Positions 44,192 to 52,327 of a stretch of DNA of 64,000 bases are shown one piece after another. Under the pieces are notes generated by a model that searched no databases, was not told where the DNA came from, and saw only the letters and a program-made list of their open reading frames with translations. This stretch comes from Pygmaiobacter massiliensis. GTDB taxonomy: Bacteria; Bacillota; Clostridia; Oscillospirales; Ruminococcaceae. Each line of letters begins with the position of its first letter. The stretch's first letter is position 1. The stretch is taken from assembly GCF_900199435.1 (NCBI RefSeq), contig NZ_OAML01000003.1, positions 62,001 through 126,000 of the forward strand. Direction: 5' to 3'. The position numbers and the translations under genes were made by a program.

Positions 44192-45217
44192 TTGGCTCAG
44201 AATGATATCGGTATCGACTTGGGTACCACAAGTGTGATTGTTTATATCGAGGGAAAAGGCATTGTTCTTAACGAGCCCACCGTGGTTGCGGTGGATACCA
44301 AAACAGACCGCGTTCTGGCCGTGGGGGAGGAAGCCTATCGCATGATTGGCCGCACCCCGGCACACATTTCGGCTGTACGCCCGCTCAAAGACGGCGTTAT
44401 TTCGGATTATATGCTTACCAAAGAGTTGATTAAGCGCTTTATCACCAAAGTGTGCGATTCTCAAATCGTAAAGCCGCGCGTGGCAGTTTGCGTGCCCGCG
44501 GTGCTTACCGGTATTGAAAGCGATGCCGCGGTAGAGGCGGTGCTTGCTGCCGGTGCCCGTCAGATTTTTCTGATTGACGAACCCATCGCAGCAGCGATTG
44601 GCTCGGGTCTTGATATTATGCGCCCGCGCGGCAATATCGTCGTCGATATTGGCGGCGGCACCACCGACATTGCGGTAATCTCGTTGGGCGGTAAGGTCAA
44701 ATCAACCTCGGTGAAAATTGCAGGCAATGCGCTGGACCGTGAAATTGTACGCTGCATCCGGCAAAAGTTTGGCCTTGTCATTGGCGAAAAATCCGCAGAG
44801 CAGCTCAAACGACAGATTGGGTGCGCTACCCCGGAAATCGGCTTTTCCGAAACGGCAGAGGTCAAAGGCCGCTGTGTAGAAACCGGCTTGCCCCGCCGGC
44901 AAACCGTTACGACCGAAGACCTGTATGAGCCGATTACCCTTTGTATTGAGCAATTGGGGAAAGCTGTGCATCAGGTGCTGGAAAAAACCCCGCCCGAGCT
45001 TGCAGGCGATATTTTCGAGCAGGGCCTGCTGCTGACGGGTGGCGGCTCGATGCTGCGCGGACTTGACGTATACCTTGCCAAAGCGCTCAAGGTAGGTGCG
45101 CGCGTTGCAGATGACCCGATTAACTGTGTAGCCATTGGTACCGGTAAAAGCATCGGTATGCTCGGCCAGCTGGAATCTGGTTTTAAAGATGCAACCCCTG
45201 GCATCGGCAAACGCTGA
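44192..45217 (+). CDS. mreB: MreB/Mbl-family actin-like protein
   Basis: I start it at TTG (44192), after AAAGGAAG, giving MAQNDIGIDLGTTSVIVYIE. The 341 residues have the actin-fold motifs: phosphate-1 DLGTTS, phosphate-2 VVDIGGGTTDIAVISLG and the adenosine motif LLTGGGSMLRGLD. No mreC or mreD follows; a terminator and tetR do. It is therefore a stand-alone Mbl/MreBH-type paralogue rather than the mreBCD operon copy. Confidence 0.93.
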   Translation: MAQNDIGIDLGTTSVIVYIEGKGIVLNEPTVVAVDTKTDRVLAVGEEAYRMIGRTPAHISAVRPLKDGVISDYMLTKELIKRFITKVCDSQIVKPRVAVCVPAVLTGIESDAAVEAVLAAGARQIFLIDEPIAAAIGSGLDIMRPRGNIVVDIGGGTTDIAVISLGGKVKSTSVKIAGNALDREIVRCIRQKFGLVIGEKSAEQLKRQIGCATPEIGFSETAEVKGRCVETGLPRRQTVTTEDLYEPITLCIEQLGKAVHQVLEKTPPELAGDIFEQGLLLTGGGSMLRGLDVYLAKALKVGARVADDPINCVAIGTGKSIGMLGQLESGFKDATPGIGKR

Positions 45218-45230
45218 ATAACAGAAAAAA

Positions 45231-45275
45231 CAAAAGGACAGCACGGCAAAACGCCGGTTGCTGTCCTTTATTTTT
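45231..45275. terminator. Bidirectional terminator between mreB and tetR
   Basis: AAAGGACAGC pairs with GCTGTCCTTT. It overlaps the last codons of the tetR-type gene. Confidence 0.88.
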
Positions 45276-45855
45276 GCGGTACCATCAGTGCAACGGTCTG
45301 TTGCAGCATCTGTACTGTTTTATTTACAAAAGAATCAAAGTCAAACCCGGGAGAGCGAAGCTGCACCTGTACCAGCATGCCATCCATTGTTGTCAGCAGC
45401 AGCCAGGCCAAATAATTGCTGTCCGCATTGGGCAGGCGCTCTGCAATTTTAGCAGTCAGTGTGGTCTGAAAATAATCGTATCGTTCTACAAATCGGTCAC
45501 GCACCAAAGTATCACCAGAAACGGCCGCACCGATGAGATAAAGCCGCAGATTGCCAAACGTAGAGGCCGCGCCGCGGCGCAATACATAGTTGAAAAGACG
45601 CTCGGGCCGGGTGTCTTTTTCTTTATTATCCACCCAGCTCAACAGGTCGCCTGCAAGGTGGGTAAGGTAACTTTCGGTAATGTCGCAAAGAATATCGTCT
45701 TTGCTGTTGTAATAATAATAAAGCGTTCCCTTGCTGATGCCGGCAGCCTGCGCGATTTGCGCAAGGGAAATATCGGCAAATGAGGTGGTTTGCAGCAACT
45801 GCAGTGCGGTTGCCAAAATGGTTTGTTTAATGTTCGCGTTGCGCGGTGCCGCCAT
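45268..45855 (-). CDS. TetR-family transcriptional regulator
   Basis: The 195-residue protein starts MAAPRNANIKQTILATALQL after AAAGGGG. The helix-turn-helix is FADISLAQIAQAAGISKGTLYYYYNSKDDIL. The C-terminal ligand domain is helical, with no recognisable ligand signature. An inverted TCAA/TTGA element near 45917-45937 upstream may be its operator. The target gene is not evident. Confidence 0.92.
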   Translation of the reverse strand: MAAPRNANIKQTILATALQLLQTTSFADISLAQIAQAAGISKGTLYYYYNSKDDILCDITESYLTHLAGDLLSWVDNKEKDTRPERLFNYVLRRGAASTFGNLRLYLIGAAVSGDTLVRDRFVERYDYFQTTLTAKIAERLPNADSNYLAWLLLTTMDGMLVQVQLRSPGFDFDSFVNKTVQMLQQTVALMVPQK

Positions 45856-45973
45856 ACAAAACGCCCCTTTCGGCAAAATTAGATGTGTTAACAGTATAGC
45901 GAAAAAAAGCGGCTACGTCAAACAAAGTTTAGTTGACAAACAGGGTATAAAACTGATAAAATATAGGTCGTAT

Positions 45974-46058
45974 GCGGATGTGGTGGAATTGGCAGACACG
46001 TTAGATTTAGGCTCTAATGCCGCGAGGCTTGCAGGTTCAAGTCCTGTCATCCGCACCA
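45974..46058 (+). tRNA. tRNA-Leu (TAG)
   Basis: The anticodon arm is TTAGA-TTTAGGC-TCTAA, followed by a long variable arm (GCCGCGAGGC), acceptor GCGGATG/CATCCGC, and encoded CCA. A TTGACA (45934-45939) upstream with TAAAAT serves as promoter. Confidence 0.96.
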
Positions 46059-46060
46059 AA

Positions 46061-46093
46061 AAAATCGTCAATCGAAAGATTGGCGATTTTTTA
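46061..46093 (+). terminator. Terminator after tRNA-Leu
   Basis: AAAATCGTCAATC pairs with GATTGGCGATTTT around gaaa. Confidence 0.9.
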
Positions 46094-46144
46094 TTGTCAT
46101 GATATGATATATGCAAAATCATTTATGTAACAGGAGTTGGAACA

Positions 46145-46780
46145 TTGCAATATATTTTCGTCCATGGATTGGGTCAGACGGCAAAAAGCTGGGACAGCGT
46201 GGTTGGGGATTTTGCAAATAAACAGGCACACTGCCCCAATCTGCAAGCATTATTAAAGCAGCAAGAGGTAACCTATGAAAAGCTGTATGATGCCTTTCGA
46301 GCGTATTGCAACAGCTTTTCGAAGCCTCTGAATTTGTGCGGGCTTTCCCTAGGGGGGATTCTTGCTTTAAACTACGCAATGGATTTTCCCGATAAAGTGA
46401 ACTCGTTGGCATTAATAGGGACACAGTATAAAATGCCTAAAATTTTACTGAAACTGCAAAACGTAATATTTCGGTTTATGCCAAATTCTCTTTTTGCTGA
46501 TATGGGTTTTACAAAAAATGATTTTATAAGTTTAACCAGCTCCATGGCAGATTTGGATTTTACCAGTCACTTGTCTGATATTATGTGTAAATCTCTTATA
46601 GTTTGTGGCACGAAAGACCATGCAAACAAAAAAGCGGCAATTCAGTTAGCCCAAAAGCTGAGTACCTCCGAGCTGGTGTTTATCCAAAACGCAAAGCACG
46701 AAGTTAATGTGGATAATCCAAAAGCGCTGCTAAAAGAACTAAAAAAATTTTATGATAAAATCGAATCGACTATAGGATAA
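46145..46780 (+). CDS. Alpha/beta hydrolase
   Basis: The 211-residue protein starts at TTG after ACAGGAG, giving MQYIFVHGLGQTAKSWD. The nucleophile elbow is GLSLGG (Ser), the acid is in CGTKDHANK and the His is in NAKHEVNV. The cap is short. The substrate is unknown. A hairpin AAAAAGCC/GGCTTTTT at 46864-46897 could terminate it. Confidence 0.9.
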   Translation: MQYIFVHGLGQTAKSWDSVVGDFANKQAHCPNLQALLKQQEVTYEKLYDAFRAYCNSFSKPLNLCGLSLGGILALNYAMDFPDKVNSLALIGTQYKMPKILLKLQNVIFRFMPNSLFADMGFTKNDFISLTSSMADLDFTSHLSDIMCKSLIVCGTKDHANKKAAIQLAQKLSTSELVFIQNAKHEVNVDNPKALLKELKKFYDKIESTIG

Positions 46781-46863
46781 GCGCTTCCTAAAGTAAAAAC
46801 GTAAACCTTGCCGATAAAGATTTAAGGCGACCCAAACAGTTTTTGCACCGAGCCAGCTGTATC

Positions 46864-46897
46864 AAAAAGCCGATTTTCTCACATATGGCTTTTTTCA
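46864..46897 (+). terminator. Terminator after the alpha/beta hydrolase
   Basis: AAAAAGCC pairs with GGCTTTTTT across an A+T-rich loop. Confidence 0.65.
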
Positions 46898-46989
46898 TTT
46901 TGTGTGATAAAATAAAGCTAATCAATCGTTTCTATATTCTGCTGGCAAATCAACTGAATTTTAAGTGAAAATGCTTGTGAGGTAGCCGA

Positions 46990-47751
46990 ATGGAAGATTT
47001 CAATCCTAATTTTGTAAACCTGACACCCGAGAATCTTGCCAGCGAGCATTTGTGCTGCATTATCCGCAGCAAAAAGCTGCACCCCGGCGTAGAGGCAAAG
47101 CGGCAATGGCTTTCGGATCGTCTAAAAGAGGGACATGTTTTTAGAAAACTCGACGCCAAGGCCGCGGTTTTTATTGAATATGCACCGCTCGAAACTGCGT
47201 GGGTGCCCATCACGGGCGATAACTACTATTATATTTATTGCCTATGGGCTGCTGGCAGCTATAAAGGCAAAGGCTATGGCAAAGCAATGCTGCAGTATTG
47301 CGTGGCGGACGCCAAAGCAAAGGGGAAGTCCGGCATTTGTATGCTCGGCGCAAAAAAGCAAAAAGCCTGGCTTACCGATCAATCCTTTGCAAAAAAGTTT
47401 GGTTTCGAAGTTGTGGATGCGACCCCGAATGGCTATGAGCTGCTGGCTCTTTCCTTTGATGGCACCATGCCCAGTTTTGCGCCAAATGCAAAAGTCGAAA
47501 CCATTGAAAACAACGAGCTGACGATTTACTACGACATGCAGTGCCCTTACATTCTTCAAAACATCGAAATGCTGAAACAGTATTGTGAAGTTAACAGTGT
47601 GCCTCTTTCTTTGGTCCCAGTAGATACGTTGCAAAAAGCAAAAGAATTGCCTTGCGTTTTTAATAACTGGGCCGTTTTTTATAAAAGGAAATTTGAAACC
47701 GTAAATTTATTGCTCGACCCGAATAACTTAAAGAGAATACTCAAAAAGTAA
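46990..47751 (+). CDS. GNAT acetyltransferase with YoaP domain
   Basis: The 253-residue protein has a GNAT domain (about 1-150) with the acetyl-CoA loop GSYKGKGYGKAMLQYCVADAK, and a C-terminal YoaP-like domain (about 165-250). The latter contains YYDMQCPYILQNIEMLKQYC, which resembles a thioredoxin-like CPY motif. The combined architecture is known as YoaP. The acetyl acceptor is not known. Confidence 0.88.
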   Translation: MEDFNPNFVNLTPENLASEHLCCIIRSKKLHPGVEAKRQWLSDRLKEGHVFRKLDAKAAVFIEYAPLETAWVPITGDNYYYIYCLWAAGSYKGKGYGKAMLQYCVADAKAKGKSGICMLGAKKQKAWLTDQSFAKKFGFEVVDATPNGYELLALSFDGTMPSFAPNAKVETIENNELTIYYDMQCPYILQNIEMLKQYCEVNSVPLSLVPVDTLQKAKELPCVFNNWAVFYKRKFETVNLLLDPNNLKRILKK

Positions 47752-47775
47752 AATCCGCGAGAGCGTGTATCAAAA

Positions 47776-47820
47776 AATGCCAGGCATCAAAAGTTTGTGA
47801 GATGCCTGACATTTTTCTTT
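47776..47820 (+). terminator. Terminator after the GNAT gene
   Basis: CAGGCATC pairs with GATGCCTG, with outer AATG/CATT, then T residues. Confidence 0.85.
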
Positions 47821-47836
47821 TGCCCAGACTTGTTTT

Positions 47837-47999
47837 GGCATATAGAACGAAAACACATCAACAGCGCCGGGCATAAGATTTTGAAAAAAGCCAAGCGTAA
47901 ATTGGAAGACCTGAAATAGCAAATCGTTAACGACATATCCCAGCAAAAAGCAATTACTACAAAAGCCATGGAAGAGAAGATTACTCGTCTATGGCTTTT
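47837..47999 (+). pseudogene. Possible decayed fragment resembling a recombinase coiled-coil
   Basis: One frame reads WHIERKHINSAGHKILKKAK, then RKLEDLK-stop-QIVNDISQQKAITTKAMEEK. The Lys/Glu-rich heptads resemble the C-terminal coiled coil of large serine recombinases. It has an in-frame stop and no start or ribosome site. This is a weak similarity by eye. Confidence 0.25.
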
Positions 48000-48002
48000 T
48001 AC
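47961..48002 (+). terminator. Hairpin before the PadR operon
   Basis: AAAAGCCAT pairs with ATGGCTTTT, followed by TTACTTT. Confidence 0.6.
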
Positions 48003-48021
48003 TTTCCTATTTTTTCTATTG

Positions 48022-48066
48022 ACAGACAGCACTACTTAGTTATACTATATACAGGTAGTAAGTATT
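48022..48066. promoter_or_regulatory. Promoter and probable PadR operator
   Basis: TTGACA (48020-48025) precedes TATACT (48042-48047). ACTAC and GTAGT flank the -10 region in an inverted arrangement, as in PadR binding sites. Confidence 0.55.
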
Positions 48067-48106
48067 ACGATGTACTGCTTTGCTCAACACGAAAGGAGCG
48101 GGAATT

Positions 48107-48430
48107 TTGGATAACATAACCGAAATGCTAAAAGGAATCTTAGAAGGCTGTGTGCTGGAAATTATCGGCCGGAGAGAAACCTATGGTTACGAAATTACGA
48201 AAGCTTTAAACACTCTCGGATTTACCGATGTTGCAGAAGGCACGGTTTATACCATCTTGGTTCGGCTTGAAAAAAGCCAGCTCCTGAATATCGAAAAAAA
48301 ACCGTCAGACATGGGGCCGCCACGCAAATTTTATACCCTTAACCAAGCGGGCCGAAAGGAACTGGAACACTTTTGGGAAAGATGGGACTTTTTATCTGAT
48401 ACAATAAACCACCTAAAGCAGGAGGCATAA
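48107..48430 (+). CDS. PadR-family regulator
   Basis: I start it at TTG (48107), about 10 bases after GAAAGGAGC, giving MDNITEMLKGILEGCVLEII. The 107 residues form the PadR winged helix with GRRETYGYEITKAL and EGTVYTILVRLEKSQL. It is followed two bases later by the DUF1048 gene, the usual pairing. It likely represses its own operon. Confidence 0.93.
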   Translation: MDNITEMLKGILEGCVLEIIGRRETYGYEITKALNTLGFTDVAEGTVYTILVRLEKSQLLNIEKKPSDMGPPRKFYTLNQAGRKELEHFWERWDFLSDTINHLKQEA

Positions 48431-48432
48431 GA

Positions 48433-48819
48433 ATGGCGAAACTGATGAAGAAAACCATGGATATTATGGCAGAGGGAATTGATTCTCTTAAAAATATCAA
48501 AAAAGACAAGGCAGAATACAAGGCACAGTTAGCGAGAATCAAAGCTTTGCCCGAAGATTTCAATTTCGTATATGAAAAAATGTGCGAATATATGTGGAGC
48601 TACGCCGGTGGTGGAAGCGGCTATGATATGGTGGCATTACAAGAGGGGCTGTTGGAATTGTTTGAAACAGGCGCAGCGGAAAGGAAAACCGCACTTGAGG
48701 TGACTGGCGACGATGTTGCTTCGTTTTGCGATGAACTTTTGCGCAATGCCACAACCTACACCGAAAAGCGGCGCGACAAGCTAAACCGTGAGGTGCAGAA
48801 AAAACTGGAGGGCAAATAA
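48433..48819 (+). CDS. DUF1048 family protein
   Basis: The 128-residue protein contains KAEYKAQLARIKALPEDFNFVYEKM and FCDELLRNATTYTEKRRDKL. These features match the DUF1048 proteins that sit beside PadR regulators. It is helical with no membrane segment. Function unknown. Confidence 0.85.
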   Translation: MAKLMKKTMDIMAEGIDSLKNIKKDKAEYKAQLARIKALPEDFNFVYEKMCEYMWSYAGGGSGYDMVALQEGLLELFETGAAERKTALEVTGDDVASFCDELLRNATTYTEKRRDKLNREVQKKLEGK

Positions 48820-48905
48820 AAGAGCTGGCAGCATTTTTACAGGCAGGCAAAAGAGGCGGGGAATGCTTTGCTGCGCACATACGATTAGGCTACAAAATGA
48901 ATCAG

Positions 48906-48945
48906 AAAAGGCACATGCTTTTTATAGGCGTGTGCCTTTTTGTTT
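48906..48945 (+). terminator. Terminator of the PadR-DUF1048 operon
   Basis: AAAAGGCACATGC pairs with GCGTGTGCCTTTT, then TGTTTG. Confidence 0.88.
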
Positions 48946-49077
48946 GTGCTAAGACCTTGGAAAACCATGACAAAACGACCAAATTAGCAACAAAAAGGAT
49001 TGCAATTCAACGCCTTTGGAAACCTCGTACAATGCAATGTGCTTAAAATTGTGCGAATATTCAAAAGATAATTTGGC

Positions 49078-49128
49078 AGTTTTGTTACTTTAGTTACATA
49101 ACGCGCTAATTAGTTACTAAAGCTGTAC
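49078..49128. promoter_or_regulatory. TTAGTTAC repeats before gltS
   Basis: GTTACTTTAGTTAC, then TTAGTTACTAAAG within 50 bases, give two direct TTAGTTAC copies with partly inverted flanks. A TATACT (49147-49152) follows. This is probably a regulator site; none is identified. The rest of the 48946-49265 gap holds no supported gene. Confidence 0.4.
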
Positions 49129-49265
49129 TTTCTAAACTGATTGATTATACTGAAATCACCATAACACAGGTTCCCGGTACACAAACGAATGGGGGTGCAA
49201 GCTGAAAGCTTTTTACCAGCGTGTTTTATGTTTTGAGGAAAGGTTTTAAACCAAGGAGTGATTGT

Positions 49266-50468
49266 ATGTTAGAGATTTCTTTTGACGTAATGCAAAGCTG
49301 CGCCATTGCGGCGGGCGTAGTTCTGCTTGGCCGTTGGTTGGTCAAGCGGGTCAAATTTTTGCAAACCTATTGCATCCCCGGGGTTATCGTTTGCGGGCTG
49401 ATTATCAGCATTTTGCTTTCGGTACTCAGAAATGCCGGTATTGTTTCAATTGCTTTTGATGTAAAAATTCTAAAAGAGTTCTTCATGGACATCTTTTTCA
49501 CCGCCATTGGCCTTACGGCATCGGCAAGGCTGATAAAAAATGCCGGTGGCAAGCTGCTGATTGGCATTATGATAACGACACTCGGTTCAATTCTTGCGCA
49601 GGACGTGCTGGGCGTTGGTCTGGCAAAGCTGCTTGGCCTGCACCCGCTGCTGGGTCTTGGCCTCGGCTCGCTTTCTTTGATGGGCGGCGTTGGCACCTCT
49701 GGTGCAATTGCTCCGCTGTATGAGCAGATGGGCGCTGCAAACGCTACCGTTATCAGCGTTATGGGCGCTACCTTCGGCATGATCTTCGCCAGCCTCATTG
49801 GTGGCCCGGCATCTCGTTTCCTCATTCGCAAATATCGTCTTACTGCGAATAAAAACGAAGTGGATATGAGCAAGAGCAGCGAAAATGAAATTGTTCCGCT
49901 CAACGCCAAAAGCATGATGGGCAGTGTCTGCCTCGTGGTTATCTCTGCCGGCCTTGGCTCTTACATAGCAATTCTCGCGGGCAAAATTCCCGCTATCGAG
50001 TTCCCGTATTTTGTTGGCTGTATGCTCGGCGGCGTTATTATCCGCAATATCCTCGACCATACCACCTACGAAATCAATGAAGCAGAAGTAGACACCATCA
50101 ACTCGGTTACACTTGACCTCTTTATTGCGATGACCATGATGACCATCGACGTAACAAAGCTTGCGTCTGTCGCCGGTGCCTTTATCATCATCCTCGCAGC
50201 ACAGATCATTCTCATGTTCCTGTGGGTCTGGCTGGCTACCTTTATGCTCTGCGGGCGCGACTACAACGCTGCTGTTATGGCTGCGGCACATGTCGGCATC
50301 GGCCTTGGCTCTGGCCCGAACGCAATGGCAAACATGCGTGCGGTTATCGCCGAGTATGGCCCCGCCAACGTTGCATGGATTGTGTTTACACCGTTTGCGT
50401 TGATTGTGCTGGATATCTTCAACCCGATTTTCTGCACAGTTGCGGCACCGTTTGTGGCAATGCTATAA
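49266..50468 (+). CDS. gltS: Sodium/glutamate symporter GltS
   Basis: The 400-residue protein starts MLEISFDVMQSCAIAAGVVL after AAGGAGTG. It has about ten membrane segments in two inverted repeats. Each carries a glycine-rich re-entrant loop: GSLSLMGGVGTSGAIAPLYE and AAHVGIGLGSGPNAMANMRA. It couples glutamate uptake to sodium. It is a single-gene unit with its own terminator. Confidence 0.95.
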   Translation: MLEISFDVMQSCAIAAGVVLLGRWLVKRVKFLQTYCIPGVIVCGLIISILLSVLRNAGIVSIAFDVKILKEFFMDIFFTAIGLTASARLIKNAGGKLLIGIMITTLGSILAQDVLGVGLAKLLGLHPLLGLGLGSLSLMGGVGTSGAIAPLYEQMGAANATVISVMGATFGMIFASLIGGPASRFLIRKYRLTANKNEVDMSKSSENEIVPLNAKSMMGSVCLVVISAGLGSYIAILAGKIPAIEFPYFVGCMLGGVIIRNILDHTTYEINEAEVDTINSVTLDLFIAMTMMTIDVTKLASVAGAFIIILAAQIILMFLWVWLATFMLCGRDYNAAVMAAAHVGIGLGSGPNAMANMRAVIAEYGPANVAWIVFTPFALIVLDIFNPIFCTVAAPFVAML

Positions 50469-50489
50469 CTGCGAAATATATCCTTAAAA

Positions 50490-50526
50490 GAAAAAGCTTC
50501 GGTTTACCCGAGGCTTTTTCTTTTTC
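50490..50526 (+). terminator. gltS terminator
   Basis: GAAAAAGCTTCGG pairs with CCGAGGCTTTTTC, then TTTTTC. Confidence 0.9.
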
Positions 50527-50659
50527 GTGTCTGGCCAAACTGTCGCAAGGCGCGTATCCACTGCTAGCGGCCAAATAGCAAAAGGGAACAGGGCGGAATA
50601 ACATGAACCAGACCGCAGCACAACGGCGGCACTCTTTATAGCATAAAGAAGGGAATTAT

Positions 50660-51247
50660 ATGCATTACGAAAATTTTGATCGGGGATTTTGCTGCTTGCC
50701 CAAAGAAGTCATTGTTCCGATGGAGCTGTATGAATCGGTCAAAGGGCGCTATTTTATGGGCTACGCAGACAATCTGACCTTTGGCAACGAGATAGGTGGA
50801 GAAGCGACTTCTGCGTGGGCACAGCTTTACAATCCGCCCGATTCGGGCGTGAATCTTTTTGTGAACGTTTGGACCGTGACTGACATTTCGGACTCCAACT
50901 TTCGGGCGCAGTTTTGGTTTAATGCTTCAGCACCGGGTACGCCGGAAGACTCTGAATTTGTGACGCCCTCCAACACAGCAATCTACCCCGTACCGCAGCC
51001 CCATGTACAGCTACAGCTTGCCAGAGAGGTAACCGGCAACCCCATTGGTGGCACCATGGCATTTGTGCGGCGTGGGCAACCTGAAACTACCTTGGTAGAA
51101 TCTGAAAACGGCAAGCTGATTTTTCCTCCCGGCGGCTCGCTTCTCATCTTTTTATCCAATCCGGAAAGCCCCGGTGTTTTCACCTCTGGCCGCGTCGCGT
51201 TTGGCTGGTGGGAAGAAAAAGTTTCGCGTGACCGTTGTAACTATTAA
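50660..51247 (+). CDS. DUF6143-like protein
   Basis: The 195-residue protein contains LYESVKGRYFMGYADNLTFG, PPDSGVNLFVNVWTVTDISD and VAFGWWEEKV. It is beta-rich with no signal peptide. The pattern resembles DUF6143, a family common in spore-forming Clostridia. The assignment is from memory and moderate. GAAGGGA precedes the ATG. Confidence 0.68.
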   Translation: MHYENFDRGFCCLPKEVIVPMELYESVKGRYFMGYADNLTFGNEIGGEATSAWAQLYNPPDSGVNLFVNVWTVTDISDSNFRAQFWFNASAPGTPEDSEFVTPSNTAIYPVPQPHVQLQLAREVTGNPIGGTMAFVRRGQPETTLVESENGKLIFPPGGSLLIFLSNPESPGVFTSGRVAFGWWEEKVSRDRCNY

Positions 51248-51296
51248 TACTTGGCACCAAAAGCTCAGCAAAAAATAATATTGATGTACCTTTATA

Positions 51297-51340
51297 AATA
51301 ACACGCCTGCGGCAGCTCTTCCGCAGGCGTGTTATTGTAA
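51297..51340. terminator. Terminator after the DUF6143-like gene
   Basis: AATAACACGCCTGCGG and CCGCAGGCGTGTTATT form a perfect 16-base stem. Confidence 0.9.
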
Positions 51341-51399
51341 AAGAAAAATAATGAAACAGGACAAGCTGAAACGGTACGCAGGAGCTTAGTATGAAACCG

Positions 51400-51440
51400 A
51401 ATAAAAAGAACAGACGCAAGAGCACCCTCTCGCGTCTGTT
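51400..51440 (-). terminator. Terminator of the pdaA-cwlD operon
   Basis: On the minus strand AACAGACGCGAGAG pairs with CTCTTGCGTCTGTT, followed by CTTTTTAT. Confidence 0.9.
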
Positions 51441-51451
51441 GATTTTGGCAA

Positions 51452-52327
51452 TTAAGTTTTCGGCAGCGGTGTAGTGCCAAAATAAGTGCATATCGCTTCA
51501 TAATAAATCCGCGCTGCACGGGCACAGCCTTCGTCGGAAGCCCAGTTCTCCACGTCGCTGTAATTGGTGATGAAGCATTGCTCTACCAGCACAGCCGGGC
51601 AGCCGACCTTTTCTACAATGCCGAAGCTCTTTTGGCTGCGCACCTTGGTGTCAGTGCTGTCGACGATTTTTTTGCTTTTGCCGTTATAGTAGGCAAACCG
51701 AATACCGGTTTCTCCGCGCAGGCGATGCCCTGCGGATGCCATATTGTTGACGATGCACTGCGCAAAATGCAGCGACTCGGCAGAATATAAACGGCCGGGA
51801 GGAGTGGGGAAGCATTCGAACCCATGAGATTGCCGACTGCCGTCCTGGTTGGCGTGGACGCTGATGAGCAAAGAGGCTTGTGCCAGCGTAGCGGTTTCAG
51901 CCCGGTCTTTGATGGGCGGATCTTCCTCTGGGGTACGGGTAAGTATCGGGGTAAAGGTGGGGTCCGTAGAAAGCAGCGTATAAAGTGCCGCCACAGTTTT
52001 GTCGCAAACAATCACCTCATCAATAAGCGACTGTGCACCAGTATCCATACCGCCGTGGCCGGCGTCGAGCGCAATGGTATAAGGCGGGGCAGTTTGCAAT
52101 GGGTAAGGTGGTTCGGGCAGCGGTGTGCTGCCGGGTGAAGCGCTCGCAAAGCGAACATAAAGCAATTCTGCCGCCGTGCCTGCCAGTGCAATGCAAAGCA
52201 AAAGCAAAAGCCCTTCTGAGGCGAGCCAGGCCGCAACCCTTGTGCTGCGCCTACGCGGCGGGTGTAGTTTGATTCGCCGCCGCATTTTCTGCCGGGGCCG
52301 CTTGCCCCAATTCCGTAAGGCTGCCAA
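51452..52327 (-). CDS. cwlD: N-acetylmuramoyl-L-alanine amidase (CwlD-like)
   Basis: The 291-residue reading starts at TTG (52327), 13 bases after GGAGGAG. An ATG at 52285 is an alternative. A basic N-terminus precedes one membrane segment (residues 32-54), then an Amidase_3 domain: ALDAGHGGMDTGA with the zinc His, ISVHANQD, and VLVEQCFITN with the catalytic Glu. CwlD removes peptide side chains from muramic acid in the spore cortex. It overlaps the upstream deacetylase gene by 77 bases. Confidence 0.88.
   Translation of the reverse strand: MAALRNWGKRPRQKMRRRIKLHPPRRRSTRVAAWLASEGLLLLLCIALAGTAAELLYVRFASASPGSTPLPEPPYPLQTAPPYTIALDAGHGGMDTGAQSLIDEVIVCDKTVAALYTLLSTDPTFTPILTRTPEEDPPIKDRAETATLAQASLLISVHANQDGSRQSHGFECFPTPPGRLYSAESLHFAQCIVNNMASAGHRLRGETGIRFAYYNGKSKKIVDSTDTKVRSQKSFGIVEKVGCPAVLVEQCFITNYSDVENWASDEGCARAARIYYEAICTYFGTTPLPKT

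Noticed and set aside
50602-50640. An 11-codon upstream ORF before the DUF6143-like gene
   Set aside because: Weak ribosome site and no link to a known attenuation mechanism; too short to judge.
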